Shown piece after piece: positions 1-8,073 of a stretch of DNA of 35,730 nucleotides. Under the pieces are notes generated by a model that saw only the letters and a list, made by a program, of their open reading frames with translations, was not told the origin of the DNA and searched no databases. The DNA lies in NCBI GenBank assembly GCA_022826535.1, contig JAJDUS010000115.1, positions 1-35,730 on the forward strand. Reading direction: 5' to 3'. The first letter of the stretch is position 1; the number at the start of each line of letters is the position of its first letter. The position numbers and the translations under genes are program-made. Origin of the DNA: Prochlorococcaceae cyanobacterium jk18x1bzbins.87. Its GTDB lineage: Bacteria > Cyanobacteriota > Cyanobacteriia > PCC-6307 > Cyanobiaceae.

Positions 1-2688
1 CTTGGAGGTGGCGTTGGCGGCGATGGTGACGGTCTTGCTGCCACGGTTACTGTTGGCGACAAAGTCGCCGCTCTGGGTGACTGCCACGGTCACGTCCAGG
101 TTAGCGGCGGGGGCCGGGCTGGCGTTCACCGTGAAGCTGGCCCCTGTGCCCTCCGTCACCGCTGCGCCGCCGGAGATGGTGATGACCGGTAGGTTGTTCA
201 CCACAAACGTGTTGTGGTTCGTACCCGTGGGGGTGGTGTTCGTCAGATCATTGCCGCTGCTGTCCTCAATGTCCTGACCGTTGGCAAAACTCAATGTCAC
301 CGTGGCGGTGAGACCAGCCAGGTTGCCGCCACTGGCGGTCACGTCGTAGGCATTGGTTGCACCCACCTGCGCTACGGCCAGGCCGGCGTTGGTGTTGCTC
401 ACCTGGAAATCCGCCGCATTCACGTTCTGCACCGCCTCACTGAACGTCACACGCCACACCAGGCTATCCGCATCAGTCGGTGAAGAAGACGGTGTTTGCC
501 GCGTGATGGACGTGACACGCGGGGCGGTGTTATCCACCTCAAACGTGTTGTGGTTTGTACCCGTGGGGGTGGTGTTCGTGAGCGCGTTGCCGCTCGTGTC
601 CTGGATGTTCTGGCCGTTCGCGAACTCCAGTGTCACCGTGCCGTTGAAAACATCCAGGTTGCCAACGCCCTGCAGGACGGGGTCGTCGCTGCTGACGGTC
701 ACGTCATAGGCATTGGTGTTACCGACCCTTGTTGCCTGGGTTACCAAGGCCCACAGGTCGGGGTTGCCGTTGCCTGATGTCACGAAATCCGCCGGATTCA
801 CGTTCTGCACCGCCTCGTTAAACGTCACACGCCAAGTGAGTTCGTCCGCATTAGTCGGCGAAGAAGACGGTGTTTGACGCGTGATGGAACTGACACGTGG
901 TGCTGTCCTGTCATCGCTGACTGTCACCGTCGCCGAGGACGTGTTGCCCACCGTGTAGCCGTCGCTGGGGGTCACTTCCACTGTCACCTCACCGCTCGCT
1001 TCCACCGTGCTGTCCTGCTCCGTAGCGACGGTAAAGGTGGCCGAGGTCTGGCTGGCCGGGATCGTCACTGTCTTGGCACCCTCATTACCGGAGGCCACAA
1101 AATCGCTGGTGTCGTCGTCCGAGACGTTGAGCCGCACCGTCAGGTTCCCGCTCGATGCAGGGTTGGCGTTCACCGTGAAGCTGGCCGCTGTGCCCTCCGT
1201 CACCGCTGCGCCGCCAGTAATGGTGATGACGGGTGGGGTGCCGTCATCGTTGGTGATGGTCAATGTGGCCGAGGCAGTCCCCAGCACCACTGTGCCCGGA
1301 GTGCCGGAGGCACGCTTGATGGTCACCACCGCCGTCTCGTTCTCCTCCGCTGTCGTATCACCCAACACGCTCAGGCGGAAACTCCGGCTCGTGGTGTTGG
1401 CTGGGTAGTTGTAGAGGTGGCACTTGCCGCTGTCCGCATTCAGATTCACGGCGGCATAGGGCCAGAAACGGAGCACCAGGTTCCAGTCCGCCGCCTTACC
1501 GCCGCTGGCCGTGCGGTGCGTTGCCGTGCTGCTCGCTGTGTCCACACAGGCCAGAAACGGAAATTGCGTAGAATGTCCCCTGCTCATCCGGTAGTTGATC
1601 AGCGTGCTCCGGTTCTGACCCGAATCACCCTCCGTGATCGATGCCTGGCTCAGGTCGATAGACAGGATGGCGGCATTCTCCACGCCCACCTTGAAAACCG
1701 GGGACAGGCCGTAGAAAAATCCTGCAGCTGAAGGAGAACGTGTACTACCCTTACTGATAGGGCCTAAAAGAGCGTTTGGCTGACCAATGGCGACAGTACC
1801 TGAGCCGCCGAGTGGCAGAAACGTTGTGCCGTCGTTTTTGGTGCCTGTGATTACAGCATCGTTTAGAAAGAAAGTATATGTGCTGCCCGTTTCCACCCTC
1901 GCCTCCCCGTAGTCGCTGTCCCAGCTTCCATCGTAGAAGTCGGCGTAGTTATCGGCCACCTTGGCGCCGTTCAGCCAGTAGATTGCCTGGCCCCCCATGC
2001 CGGTGGTGGAGGTGTTGTTCCGGGCATTTACCGTCGAGGTCGAACCCAGCACCTTGAACAGGTTGCCACAACTGTCGCTGATCGCGCTGTGGCCGGCCTT
2101 GGCGCGGGTCTGCACGAAGGTGTTATAAGTGGCAATGTTGGTCGCGGTTGCATTGCGCTTGGTCGATGTGACGAACAGCAGTCGGAAGTTGGTGTTGGCG
2201 GTGAGGCCGGATGGCTTCAGCGCCCAGTTGAGGGGGACCGTATAGGAGCCGTCGGTATTGGCCGAGGTGCAGGCCGGTGCTGTCTGAGCCTCAGCGGCGT
2301 TGGGCGCTAGCAGCGCCAGCCAGGGCATGATGAAAAGCGCTGGGAACAAGTCCCAGACCGCGATCCGGTGCAGGCCGCGCCGCGGGCGATGGGCAGCAGA
2401 ACACGTGACCGTAGCAGTGCAGGCGAAGTAAGAACCGAAGCTGTCGGAGGTATTGGAGGTAGTCGGCCGGCTGGATGCTGAGCGTCGGTCGGCAGAGGCG
2501 GAAGACTCAGGCGGGGAGGCTGAAAGGCTCAGGCGGCGATCCCACGAAGATGCAGGTTGGGGATCTGAATTATAACAGTTTTGATGGCTGTCATGTTCAA
2601 GAGGCTGTATCCGTCGGAAACCGGCCCGTTCTCCCGCTCTCCAATTCCCCTTTGCAGCAGCGCCCTTGGCTTTGCTGTCCTTCGCCAT
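1..2688 (-). CDS. Large secreted Calx-beta / Ig-like repeat surface protein (3' end outside window)
   Basis: The minus strand is open from ATG 2688 to the window edge (896 codons, no stop). Residues about 117-136 (2340-2281) form a hydrophobic stretch ending in AEAQT, like a signal-peptide cleavage site. Residues about 138-328 form an N-terminal domain with SDSCGNLFKV, IYWLNG and YADFYDGSWD blocks, closing with YGLSPVF. Then come Calx-beta domains (about 333-480 and 484-593; SFTVNA and TVSDD signatures), two tandem Ig-like repeats (about 594-718 and 719-827; each with SITRQTPSS, RVTF and EAVQNVN) and a third Calx-beta cut by the edge. The product is probably an extracellular adhesin or matrix protein. 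ATG 2688 has a GGAG 9 nt upstream and matches the start of the paralogue at the right end, but it leaves about 115 residues before the signal segment, which is odd. No later in-frame ATG, GTG or TTG precedes the hydrophobic segment except a TTG just before it, so the start is uncertain. Confidence 0.8.
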   Translation of the reverse strand, partial: MAKDSKAKGAAAKGNWRAGERAGFRRIQPLEHDSHQNCYNSDPQPASSWDRRLSLSASPPESSASADRRSASSRPTTSNTSDSFGSYFACTATVTCSAAHRPRRGLHRIAVWDLFPALFIMPWLALLAPNAAEAQTAPACTSANTDGSYTVPLNWALKPSGLTANTNFRLLFVTSTKRNATATNIATYNTFVQTRAKAGHSAISDSCGNLFKVLGSTSTVNARNNTSTTGMGGQAIYWLNGAKVADNYADFYDGSWDSDYGEARVETGSTYTFFLNDAVITGTKNDGTTFLPLGGSGTVAIGQPNALLGPISKGSTRSPSAAGFFYGLSPVFKVGVENAAILSIDLSQASITEGDSGQNRSTLINYRMSRGHSTQFPFLACVDTASSTATHRTASGGKAADWNLVLRFWPYAAVNLNADSGKCHLYNYPANTTSRSFRLSVLGDTTAEENETAVVTIKRASGTPGTVVLGTASATLTITNDDGTPPVITITGGAAVTEGTAASFTVNANPASSGNLTVRLNVSDDDTSDFVASGNEGAKTVTIPASQTSATFTVATEQDSTVEASGEVTVEVTPSDGYTVGNTSSATVTVSDDRTAPRVSSITRQTPSSSPTNADELTWRVTFNEAVQNVNPADFVTSGNGNPDLWALVTQATRVGNTNAYDVTVSSDDPVLQGVGNLDVFNGTVTLEFANGQNIQDTSGNALTNTTPTGTNHNTFEVDNTAPRVTSITRQTPSSSPTDADSLVWRVTFSEAVQNVNAADFQVSNTNAGLAVAQVGATNAYDVTASGGNLAGLTATVTLSFANGQDIEDSSGNDLTNTTPTGTNHNTFVVNNLPVITISGGAAVTEGTGASFTVNASPAPAANLDVTVAVTQSGDFVANSNRGSKTVTIAANATSK
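204..909 (-). repeat. Two tandem Ig-like coding repeats within the surface protein
   Basis: Two blocks, about 909-535 and 534-210 on the minus strand, encode similar Ig-like domains and are close at DNA level. For example 200-243 resembles 538-582, and about 411-520 resembles 789-900, with scattered mismatches. Nearby, 119-190 and 1163-1233 are near-identical 72-bp direct copies inside two Calx-beta domains. Such copies can recombine and change repeat number. Confidence 0.75.
2569..2594 (-). promoter_or_regulatory. Extended -10 promoter-like element inside the surface-protein leader
   Basis: On the minus strand a perfect TATAAT (2574-2569) is preceded by TG at the extended -10 position. An ATGACA box lies at 2594-2589, only 14 nt upstream, which is too short for a normal -35, though an extended -10 need not have one. 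The same arrangement (ATGACA, CCA, AAAA, TG-n-TA-n-AAT, CAG) occurs at 34762-34791 before the paralogue, so it is conserved between loci. It lies downstream of ATG 2688, which raises the question of which start is used. Confidence 0.5.
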
Positions 2689-3047
2689 GATTCAGCTCTC
2701 CGCCTCAAGGTTGGATGCCATGCCCGTTCCCAGTTCCCCACAGCAGGGCAGCGCTGCGGGGGGGGGGGGGGTAGTACGGAGTTACTGGCCACCAGGAGGT
2801 GCATGGGACAGAGGCGGGTATGGATTGATCAATATCAAACAATCCTGGCAGCCGCTTGTCAAGATTTCCTGTGGCGAAAGGGGAGGCAGAGTGCTGCTTT
2901 TGCGGAAATGGCGGAGAAAGGAGCGCTGACCCCGATCCGGATAAGGCGAGGAAGGACGGGGCATGGGACCGTGGCCCTGTTAACCTGGGGTTGCGCCAGG
3001 GAGCAGGTTGGCCCTTTCTGTGGGGTCCCCTGATCCACAATCCGGTT
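2689..3047. other. Intergenic region upstream of the surface protein, downstream of gshB
   Basis: These 359 bases hold no convincing gene. They contain the paralogue-conserved segment about 2689-2757, the G14 tract, a 10-bp palindrome ATTGATCAAT (2824-2833) nested in a GGATTG...CAATCC inverted repeat, and otherwise unassigned GC-rich sequence. Short open frames on both strands have no family match that I recognise. Confidence 0.6.
2758..2771. repeat. Homopolymer of 14 G (14 C on the minus strand)
   Basis: An uninterrupted run of 14 G lies 69 bp upstream of ATG 2688 of the minus-strand surface-protein gene. It is the longest homopolymer noticed in the window. At the matching position before the right-hand paralogue (just upstream of a shared TGCCNTGCTGTGG segment) there are only four Cs. 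Tracts of this length slip readily during replication. Confidence 0.9.
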
Positions 3048-4022
3048 TCATGGCCCTTGACGGGATGGCCCCGTGAGTCGCTCCAGAACCAGATCTGCCG
3101 CTGGCCCGCCACCGAGCCGCTCAAGCTCTCGCAACCCTGTGGGGCTGGTGACGTTGATCTCGCTCAGCCATGGACCAATCACGTCAATGCCCACAAAAGC
3201 CAGGCCTGCCTGGCGCAGCGGTTCAGCCAGGGTGCGGCAGATGGTCTGATCCCTGGCGCTGAGCCCACAGGCTTCCGGCTGTCCGCCCATGGCCAGATTG
3301 CTGCGAAAATCCCCCGGCTGGGGCCGCCTGTTGATGGCGCCAATGGGTTCGCCATTCACCAGCAGGATCCGCTTATCCCCCTCCATCACGTCCGGCAGGA
3401 ACGCCTGGGCCAGCACCGGAAGTTGCTGTTGTGCCGTGACCAGCTCCAGCAAGGCCCTCAATCCGGCCATGGCGCTGCTGGCCCGTATGACCCCTTGCCC
3501 GCCCCGGCCCTCCAGAGGTTTCAGCACCACCTCCTGGTGTTGATGGATAAAGGCCAGCAGGGTTGCGCAGTCTGCACTCACAACTGTGGGCGCCATGAGC
3601 TGGGAGAACCACAGGGCGGAGAGCTTTTCGTTCCAGATCAACAGGGAAGCCGGACGGTTGATGATCCGCACGCCACGGCGCTCAGCCTGGTCCAGCAGGC
3701 CAGCAGCAAACGTATAGGCGGCATCCACTGGCGGGTCGCGGCGCATCCACACCAAGTGAAAGCTGCTCAGGCTGCGCTGCTCCGGCGCCCCTTGTCGATA
3801 CCAGGGATCCGGCCCATGCCAGCCCTGGGGGGTGTGGTGCATGGGCGCCAGTTCCAGGGGGCAGGCCAGAACAACGATCTCCCCGGCCTGGGCTTGCAGG
3901 CACCGTGGTTCTGCCCACCACACCTGGCCGCCTGTCCCCTGGGCCGCTTCCATGAGGGCCACGCTGCTGTCCTTGGCGGGGCGCAGGCGTGGCAGGGGAT
4001 CCGTCAGAAAAAGCTGTTGCAA
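3048..4022 (-). CDS. gshB: Glutathione synthetase
   Basis: ATP-dependent ligation of glycine to gamma-glutamylcysteine, the last step of glutathione synthesis, in the cytosol. The 324-residue length fits bacterial GshB. The N-terminal half has the family block RRDPP (residues 94-98), NRP (122-124) and NEKL (131-134). The ATP-grasp domain shows the binding lysine in VVLKPL (168) and the glycine-rich loop EGRGGQGV (171-178). The C-terminus has an EINVTSPTG metal/nucleotide segment. The TTG start at 4022 gives the usual QLF...DP opening. It lies 18 bp after grxC on the same strand, so the two probably form an operon that makes and uses glutathione. Confidence 0.95.
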   Translation of the reverse strand: MQQLFLTDPLPRLRPAKDSSVALMEAAQGTGGQVWWAEPRCLQAQAGEIVVLACPLELAPMHHTPQGWHGPDPWYRQGAPEQRSLSSFHLVWMRRDPPVDAAYTFAAGLLDQAERRGVRIINRPASLLIWNEKLSALWFSQLMAPTVVSADCATLLAFIHQHQEVVLKPLEGRGGQGVIRASSAMAGLRALLELVTAQQQLPVLAQAFLPDVMEGDKRILLVNGEPIGAINRRPQPGDFRSNLAMGGQPEACGLSARDQTICRTLAEPLRQAGLAFVGIDVIGPWLSEINVTSPTGLRELERLGGGPAADLVLERLTGPSRQGP

Positions 4023-4040
4023 GGGAGTCCCTGGACTGGT

Positions 4041-4298
4041 TCAGGCCTGAAGCAGGGCATCCAGCTCGCCGGCGTCCTCCGTGGCTTGCAACTCCTCGTA
4101 GCCGCCAATGTGCTGGTCGTTGATGAACACCTGGGGAACAGTGGTTCGCCCGCCAGCCCGCAGGCCCATGGCGCGCTTCTGTCCCCGGCCCTCCTCAATG
4201 TCAATGTTGGTGTAGGTCACGGCTTTGCGATCCAGCAGGGCCAATGCACGGCGGCAGAAGGGGCACCAACTGGTGGTGTAAATCTCAACCTTGGCCAT
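4041..4298 (-). CDS. grxC: Glutaredoxin 3 (GrxC type)
   Basis: Small dithiol glutaredoxin of 85 residues, the normal length, that reduces disulfides and mixed glutathione disulfides using glutathione. The active site CPFC is at residues 12-15 after an initial beta strand (VEIYTTSW). The TVP cis-proline segment and the GGYEEL glutathione-binding loop follow. It is the first gene of a minus-strand pair with gshB and is divergent from prfB, with about 100 bp between the two starts that must hold both promoters. Confidence 0.95.
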   Translation of the reverse strand: MAKVEIYTTSWCPFCRRALALLDRKAVTYTNIDIEEGRGQKRAMGLRAGGRTTVPQVFINDQHIGGYEELQATEDAGELDALLQA

Positions 4299-4397
4299 GG
4301 TGGGCTTCCCCCCTCAAAACTACCGCCCATGGTACGGCCTATGCCCACCATCACCAGTCCCCACCACCGGGATGGTTAACCCCGTAGGATGTGGGAC

Positions 4398-5547
4398 ATG
4401 ACTGAATCCACCACGACGCGCCTGGATCCCGTTGACCTCCAGCGTCGCCTTTCCGAACTCACGCAGCGCCTGGGCATTGCCCAGGACTGTCTTTGACGTT
4501 CCTGCTCTACAGGCGCGGCGGAACGATTTAGAGCAGTTGGCTGCTCAACCGGACTTCTGGACGGATCAGCGTCACGCCCAGCAGCACATGCGCCAACTGG
4601 ATGATGTGAAGGTGCAGCTTGAGGCCCTGCAGCAATGGTCCACCACCTTGGCGGATGCCCAGGCGGCCCTGGAACTCCACCAGCTTGAGGCCGATGAGCT
4701 GTTGCTGGAGGAGGCCCACCATGGGCTGGTCACCCTACAAGACGCCCTGGATCGTTGGGAGTTGGAGCGGCTCCTCAATGGCCCCTACGACAAGGAAGGG
4801 GCTGTGCTCACCATCAATGCCGGCGCTGGCGGCACCGATGCCCAGGACTGGGCCGAGATGTTGCTGCGCATGTACAGCCGCTGGGCAGAACGCAACGGCA
4901 TGACCAGCACCGTGGTGGAACGCTCCGAAGGGGAGGAGGCGGGCATTAAATCCGTCACCCTGGAGATCTCCGGTCGCCATGCCTATGGCTACCTGCGGCA
5001 TGAGAAGGGCACCCACCGACTGGTGCGGATTTCCCCCTATAACGCCAACGATAAACGCCAGACCAGCTTTGCCGGGGTGGAGGTGATGCCCCAACTCAAG
5101 GATGACCTGGATTTTCACATCCCCGATAAGGACCTGGACATCACCACCTCCCGCTCCGGTGGGGCGGGTGGCCAGAACGTCAACAAGGTGGAAACCGCCG
5201 TGCGCATTGTCCATGTGCCCACTGGCGTGGCGGTGCGCTGCACCCAGGAGCGCTCCCAACTGCAGAACCGGGAGCGGGCCATGGCCCTGCTCAAGGCCAA
5301 GCTGCTGGTGATTGCCCAGGAGCAGCGGGCCGCGGAAATTGCCGATATCCGTGGGGACATGGTGGCCGCCGCCTGGGGCAACCAGATCCGCAACTATGTG
5401 CTTCACCCCTACCAGATGGTCAAGGATCTGCGCACCAACGAGGAAACCATGGATGTGCAGGGGGTGATGAACGGGGAACTGGATGCCTTCATTCAGGCCT
5501 CCCTCCACGCCAACCTGGAGACAGCGGATTTTTCCCATGACCGGTAG
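4398..5547 (+). CDS. prfB: Peptide chain release factor 2, made by programmed +1 frameshift
   Basis: Release factor for UGA/UAA stop codons. ATG 4398 opens 32 codons ending CTT at 4491-4493, followed by an in-frame TGA (4494-4496). Reading resumes in +1 at GAC (4495) and continues to TAG 5547, giving about 382 residues. This is the classic autoregulatory RF2 arrangement, in which low RF2 favours slippage on CTT-TGA-C. The GGQ hydrolysis motif is present ([11 protein letters not shown]). The anticodon-like recognition tripeptide, normally SPF in RF2, reads SPY here (codons TCC CCC TAT near 5029). It begins a plus-strand run with DUF3285 and ybeY, an order common in cyanobacteria. Confidence 0.95.
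4479..4497 (+). promoter_or_regulatory. prfB programmed +1 ribosomal frameshift site
   Basis: The slippery core CTTTGAC is at 4491-4497, with a CCAGGA Shine-Dalgarno-like element a few bases upstream (4480-4485). In E. coli the stimulating element is a stronger AGGGGG close to the slip site. Here it is weaker and slightly more distant. Confidence 0.9.
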
Positions 5548-5692
5548 CCCCCCTCAAGACAGCTTCGTCAAGTTGGCCATGAGAAACATGGTGCGCAAGG
5601 GACGCACCTCCCTGCTGCACATGGCCCTCACCACCACTGGTCTTGTGGTGGTGCTGCTGCTTTTGGCCAGCCTGGACCGCCCCTCCCTGTGA
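5537..5692 (+). CDS. DUF3285 small membrane protein
   Basis: A 51-residue protein of the cyanobacterial DUF3285 family, with no known function. A basic N-terminal half ([18 protein letters not shown]) is followed by one predicted transmembrane helix (about residues 31-46, [13 protein letters not shown]) and a short tail. ATG 5537 overlaps the end of prfB by 11 bp in another frame, and ybeY starts 4 bp after the stop, so all three are likely translated from one message. The family call rests on the length, the [12 protein letters not shown] block and the prfB-ybeY context. Confidence 0.85.
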   Translation: MTGSPPQDSFVKLAMRNMVRKGRTSLLHMALTTTGLVVVLLLLASLDRPSL

Positions 5693-5695
5693 GCC

Positions 5696-6259
5696 GTGGC
5701 CAGTCTCCCCCAGCTCCTGCAGGTGGACCTGGCCTGGAGCAGTGTCTGCCCCGATCTCCTTGAGCAGGACATGGGCCATCGGCTGTTGCACCACTGGCTG
5801 CTGGCACTGCAGCCTGAACTGGCGCCCCAGCAGCGGAGCAAAGCCTACAGCCTTGGCGTCACCATCACGGACGACGCCACCATGGCGGGGTTAAACCAGA
5901 CGTGGCGCCAGGGCCACGGTGCCACGGATGTGCTGGCCTTTGCCAGTGGTCAGGAGGGTCCCTGGCTGGCGCTGGAGCCAGGGGAACCCCTGGAGTTGGG
6001 GGATGTCGTCATCGCCTGGGAAACCGCTGAACGCCAAGCCAAGGCCAGCGGCTGGTCCCTGGCCCAGGAGGTGGTCTGGCTGCTGAGCCATGGCCTCCTC
6101 CATCTCCTGGGCTGGGACCATCCCGATGACGCCAGCTTGGCGGCCATGCTGGAACGTCAGATCCTCCTCCTGGAAGCCACGGGCCAGACAACCCCCCAGG
6201 ATCGGGCTAAGGTTTGGCCATTGACTGGGGATCCCTTTGCAAACCACGATTCCACCTGA
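5696..6259 (+). CDS. ybeY: Endoribonuclease YbeY (rRNA maturation factor)
   Basis: Zinc-dependent single-strand endoribonuclease needed for 16S rRNA 3'-end maturation and ribosome quality control. It has 187 residues from GTG 5696. The zinc-binding signature is complete: His132, His136 and His142 in the SHGLLHLLGWDH segment. An upstream block, TDVLAFASG, is typical of the family. It follows DUF3285 by 3 bp and overlaps or abuts dgkA. Confidence 0.95.
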   Translation: MASLPQLLQVDLAWSSVCPDLLEQDMGHRLLHHWLLALQPELAPQQRSKAYSLGVTITDDATMAGLNQTWRQGHGATDVLAFASGQEGPWLALEPGEPLELGDVVIAWETAERQAKASGWSLAQEVVWLLSHGLLHLLGWDHPDDASLAAMLERQILLLEATGQTTPQDRAKVWPLTGDPFANHDST

Positions 6260-6266
6260 AGCGCAG

Positions 6267-6680
6267 ATGATGGGCCGGGGCCGAGGAGTGAGGGTTGGAG
6301 CCTACAAGGTGGCCCGGGATCTGCCGGCCAGTTTTCGGTATGCTGCCCAGGGGTTGGTCTACGCCTTTGCCAGCCAGCGGAACTTCCGCTTGCAATTGGT
6401 CATGGGCAGCCTGGCCTTGACCCTGGGACTTTGGCTGCGCCTCAACGTGTTGGAGTTGGGGGTGTTGGTGCTCACCGTGGCCGCTGTGCTGGTGTTGGAG
6501 TTGCTCAACACCGCCACGGAAGCCGCGGTGGATCTGGCCATCGGACGGCAGTTTCACCCCCTGGCACGGGTGGCCAAGGATTGTGCAGCGGCAGCGGTAC
6601 TGGTGGCGGCCATGGCCTCCATGCTCATTGCCCTGCTTCTTCTGTCTCCCCCCCTCTGGCAACGCATCGTGGGAGGATAG
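6267..6680 (+). CDS. dgkA: Diacylglycerol kinase (DgkA type)
   Basis: Small integral membrane kinase that phosphorylates diacylglycerol or undecaprenol. Three transmembrane helices are visible ([56 protein letters not shown]). The catalytic segment [13 protein letters not shown] matches the family ExxNTAxE pattern. An N-terminal FRYAAQGL...FASQRNFR block is also characteristic. The start is uncertain: ATG 6267 was chosen, while TTG 6237 in the same frame would overlap ybeY by 23 bp and has a GGGGA upstream. It is followed within 2 bp by trpG. Confidence 0.9.
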   Translation: MMGRGRGVRVGAYKVARDLPASFRYAAQGLVYAFASQRNFRLQLVMGSLALTLGLWLRLNVLELGVLVLTVAAVLVLELLNTATEAAVDLAIGRQFHPLARVAKDCAAAAVLVAAMASMLIALLLLSPPLWQRIVGG

Positions 6681-6682
6681 CG

Positions 6683-7282
6683 GTGCTTCTAGTGATTGAT
6701 AACTACGACAGCTTCACCTTTAATCTGGTGCAGTATCTGGGGGAGTTGGCCGTGGATCATCCCCTTGCCGCCACCCTGCGGGTGGAGCGCAATGATGCGC
6801 TGACTGTTCCGGAGCTTGCCGCCCTGCGGCCGGCAGCGGTGGTGCTCTCCCCAGGTCCTGGTGATCCGGATCAGGCAGGGGTGTGCCTGGAGGTGATTGA
6901 CCAATTGGGACCCACCACGCCCATGCTGGGGGTGTGCCTGGGTCACCAGGCCATGGCCCAGTGTTTTGGTGGACGTGTGGTACGGGCCCGTCGCCCCATG
7001 CATGGCAAGACCTCCGCTGTCCATCACCAGCAGGAGGGGGTATTCCGCGGATTGCCCCAACCCTTGACCGCCACCCGTTACCACTCCTTGGTGGTGGAGC
7101 GCCCCAGCCTGCCTAGCTGCCTGGAGATCACCGCATGGCTGGAGGATGGTGAGCACACCATCATGGGTCTACGCCACCGGGACCATCCCCATCTGCAGGG
7201 GGTGCAGTTCCATCCGGAAAGCGTGCTGACCCAGGCGGGGCGCCAGTTGCTGGGCAATTTCCTGCGGCTGGCGAGTGATTGA
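6683..7282 (+). CDS. trpG: Anthranilate / aminodeoxychorismate synthase glutamine amidotransferase subunit
   Basis: Class I glutamine amidotransferase (TrpG/PabA) that supplies ammonia to chorismate-using synthases for tryptophan and folate. The 199 residues start at GTG 6683 with a strong GGGAGGA upstream. The N-terminus [13 protein letters not shown] is diagnostic. The catalytic triad is Cys85 (GVCLGHQ), His177 and Glu179 (GVQFHPES). No synthase large subunit is nearby, so in this genome it may serve both TrpE and PabB, as is usual in cyanobacteria. It could equally be named pabA. Confidence 0.93.
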   Translation: MLLVIDNYDSFTFNLVQYLGELAVDHPLAATLRVERNDALTVPELAALRPAAVVLSPGPGDPDQAGVCLEVIDQLGPTTPMLGVCLGHQAMAQCFGGRVVRARRPMHGKTSAVHHQQEGVFRGLPQPLTATRYHSLVVERPSLPSCLEITAWLEDGEHTIMGLRHRDHPHLQGVQFHPESVLTQAGRQLLGNFLRLASD

Positions 7283-7285
7283 ACG

Positions 7286-8071
7286 ATGAATCAGCAATCC
7301 TGGACAGCAATGGGGTATCACCGGCTTTGGGGAGGATGCTGGGCTGCCATGGTGAGCCTGGCGGTGGCTGGGGGCTGGGGGCTGGGCCCGCCAGCCACGG
7401 CGGAGCCAACGGTGCAGGTCACCAGCTATGGCCACAGCGCCCTGCTGTTCGAGAGTGAGGAGGGACGACTTCTGATTAACCCCTTCCAGGCGGTTGCCTG
7501 TGCCGCGGGCCTGACGGAACCTCGCCTTGCTGTGGATTTGATCCTGGCCAGTAGCCGGCTTCCTGACGAGGGGGCCCCCGTGGCCCGCGGCCGCTTCCTC
7601 AGCACCGCCGGCTCCTATCGGCTGGATGACGGCTGGCAGATTGATGGCTTCGCGGTCCCCCATGATCGCCTGGGAGGGAACCGCTTTGGGGATGGAGTGG
7701 TGTGGACCTGGCAACAGGCCGGCCTGCGCATGGCCCACATGGGGGGTGCTGCGGTGCCCCCCACAGCCGCGGAACGCATCCTGCTCAGCGGCGTGGATGT
7801 GCTGGTGTTGGCTGTCGGGGGGGGCAGCAAGGTGCTGGATGGGCCCCAGGCTGCCCAGGTGGTGGAGATGATCAGGCCCCGCCTGGTGATCCCTGTGCAA
7901 TACGCCACGGCATCTCCCCCTGATGGGTGTGACCTCGCCACCATCGAACCATTCCTTGAGGCCCTCCCTGCCACCATTCCCGTGAAGCGTCTCGGCCCCA
8001 CAACGGAACTCGGTGATTCCCTGCTAGGGGAAGGCGCCGCCGTTCATGTACTGGAGTTGGATTCACCCTGA
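7286..8071 (+). CDS. Exported metallo-beta-lactamase-fold protein, metal site degenerate
   Basis: This 261-residue protein starts 3 bp after trpG. An N-terminal hydrophobic stretch ending near residue 40 (GLGPPATAEP) looks like a signal peptide. The rest fits the UlaG-like metallo-beta-lactamase fold: GHSALLFE...LLINPF, then DLILASSRLPDEG, later LRMAHMGG, VDVLVLAVGGG, and IRPRLVIPVQY near the C-terminus. At the place of the HxHxDH zinc motif the sequence is ASSRLPDE, without histidines, and the later aspartate of HLGD is glycine. It is probably not a hydrolase of the standard kind. Its function is unknown. Confidence 0.75.
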   Translation: MNQQSWTAMGYHRLWGGCWAAMVSLAVAGGWGLGPPATAEPTVQVTSYGHSALLFESEEGRLLINPFQAVACAAGLTEPRLAVDLILASSRLPDEGAPVARGRFLSTAGSYRLDDGWQIDGFAVPHDRLGGNRFGDGVVWTWQQAGLRMAHMGGAAVPPTAAERILLSGVDVLVLAVGGGSKVLDGPQAAQVVEMIRPRLVIPVQYATASPPDGCDLATIEPFLEALPATIPVKRLGPTTELGDSLLGEGAAVHVLELDSP

Positions 8072-8073
8072 CC

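Noticed and set aside
874-1731. Plus-strand frames in the first 2.3 kb
   Set aside because: The minus strand encodes the continuous Calx-beta/Ig-like protein; these plus-strand frames are its shadows.
2581-3033. Small frames on both strands between gshB and the left surface gene
   Set aside because: Mutually overlapping, no recognisable family, and they cross the G14 tract and conserved upstream segment.
2856-4379. Long plus-strand open frame of about 507 codons
   Set aside because: It is antisense to gshB and grxC, whose motifs are complete on the minus strand; its translation resembles no family and arises from GC-rich codon bias.
4735-5538. Minus-strand open frame opposite prfB
   Set aside because: Shadow of prfB; histidine- and glycine-rich translation with no family.
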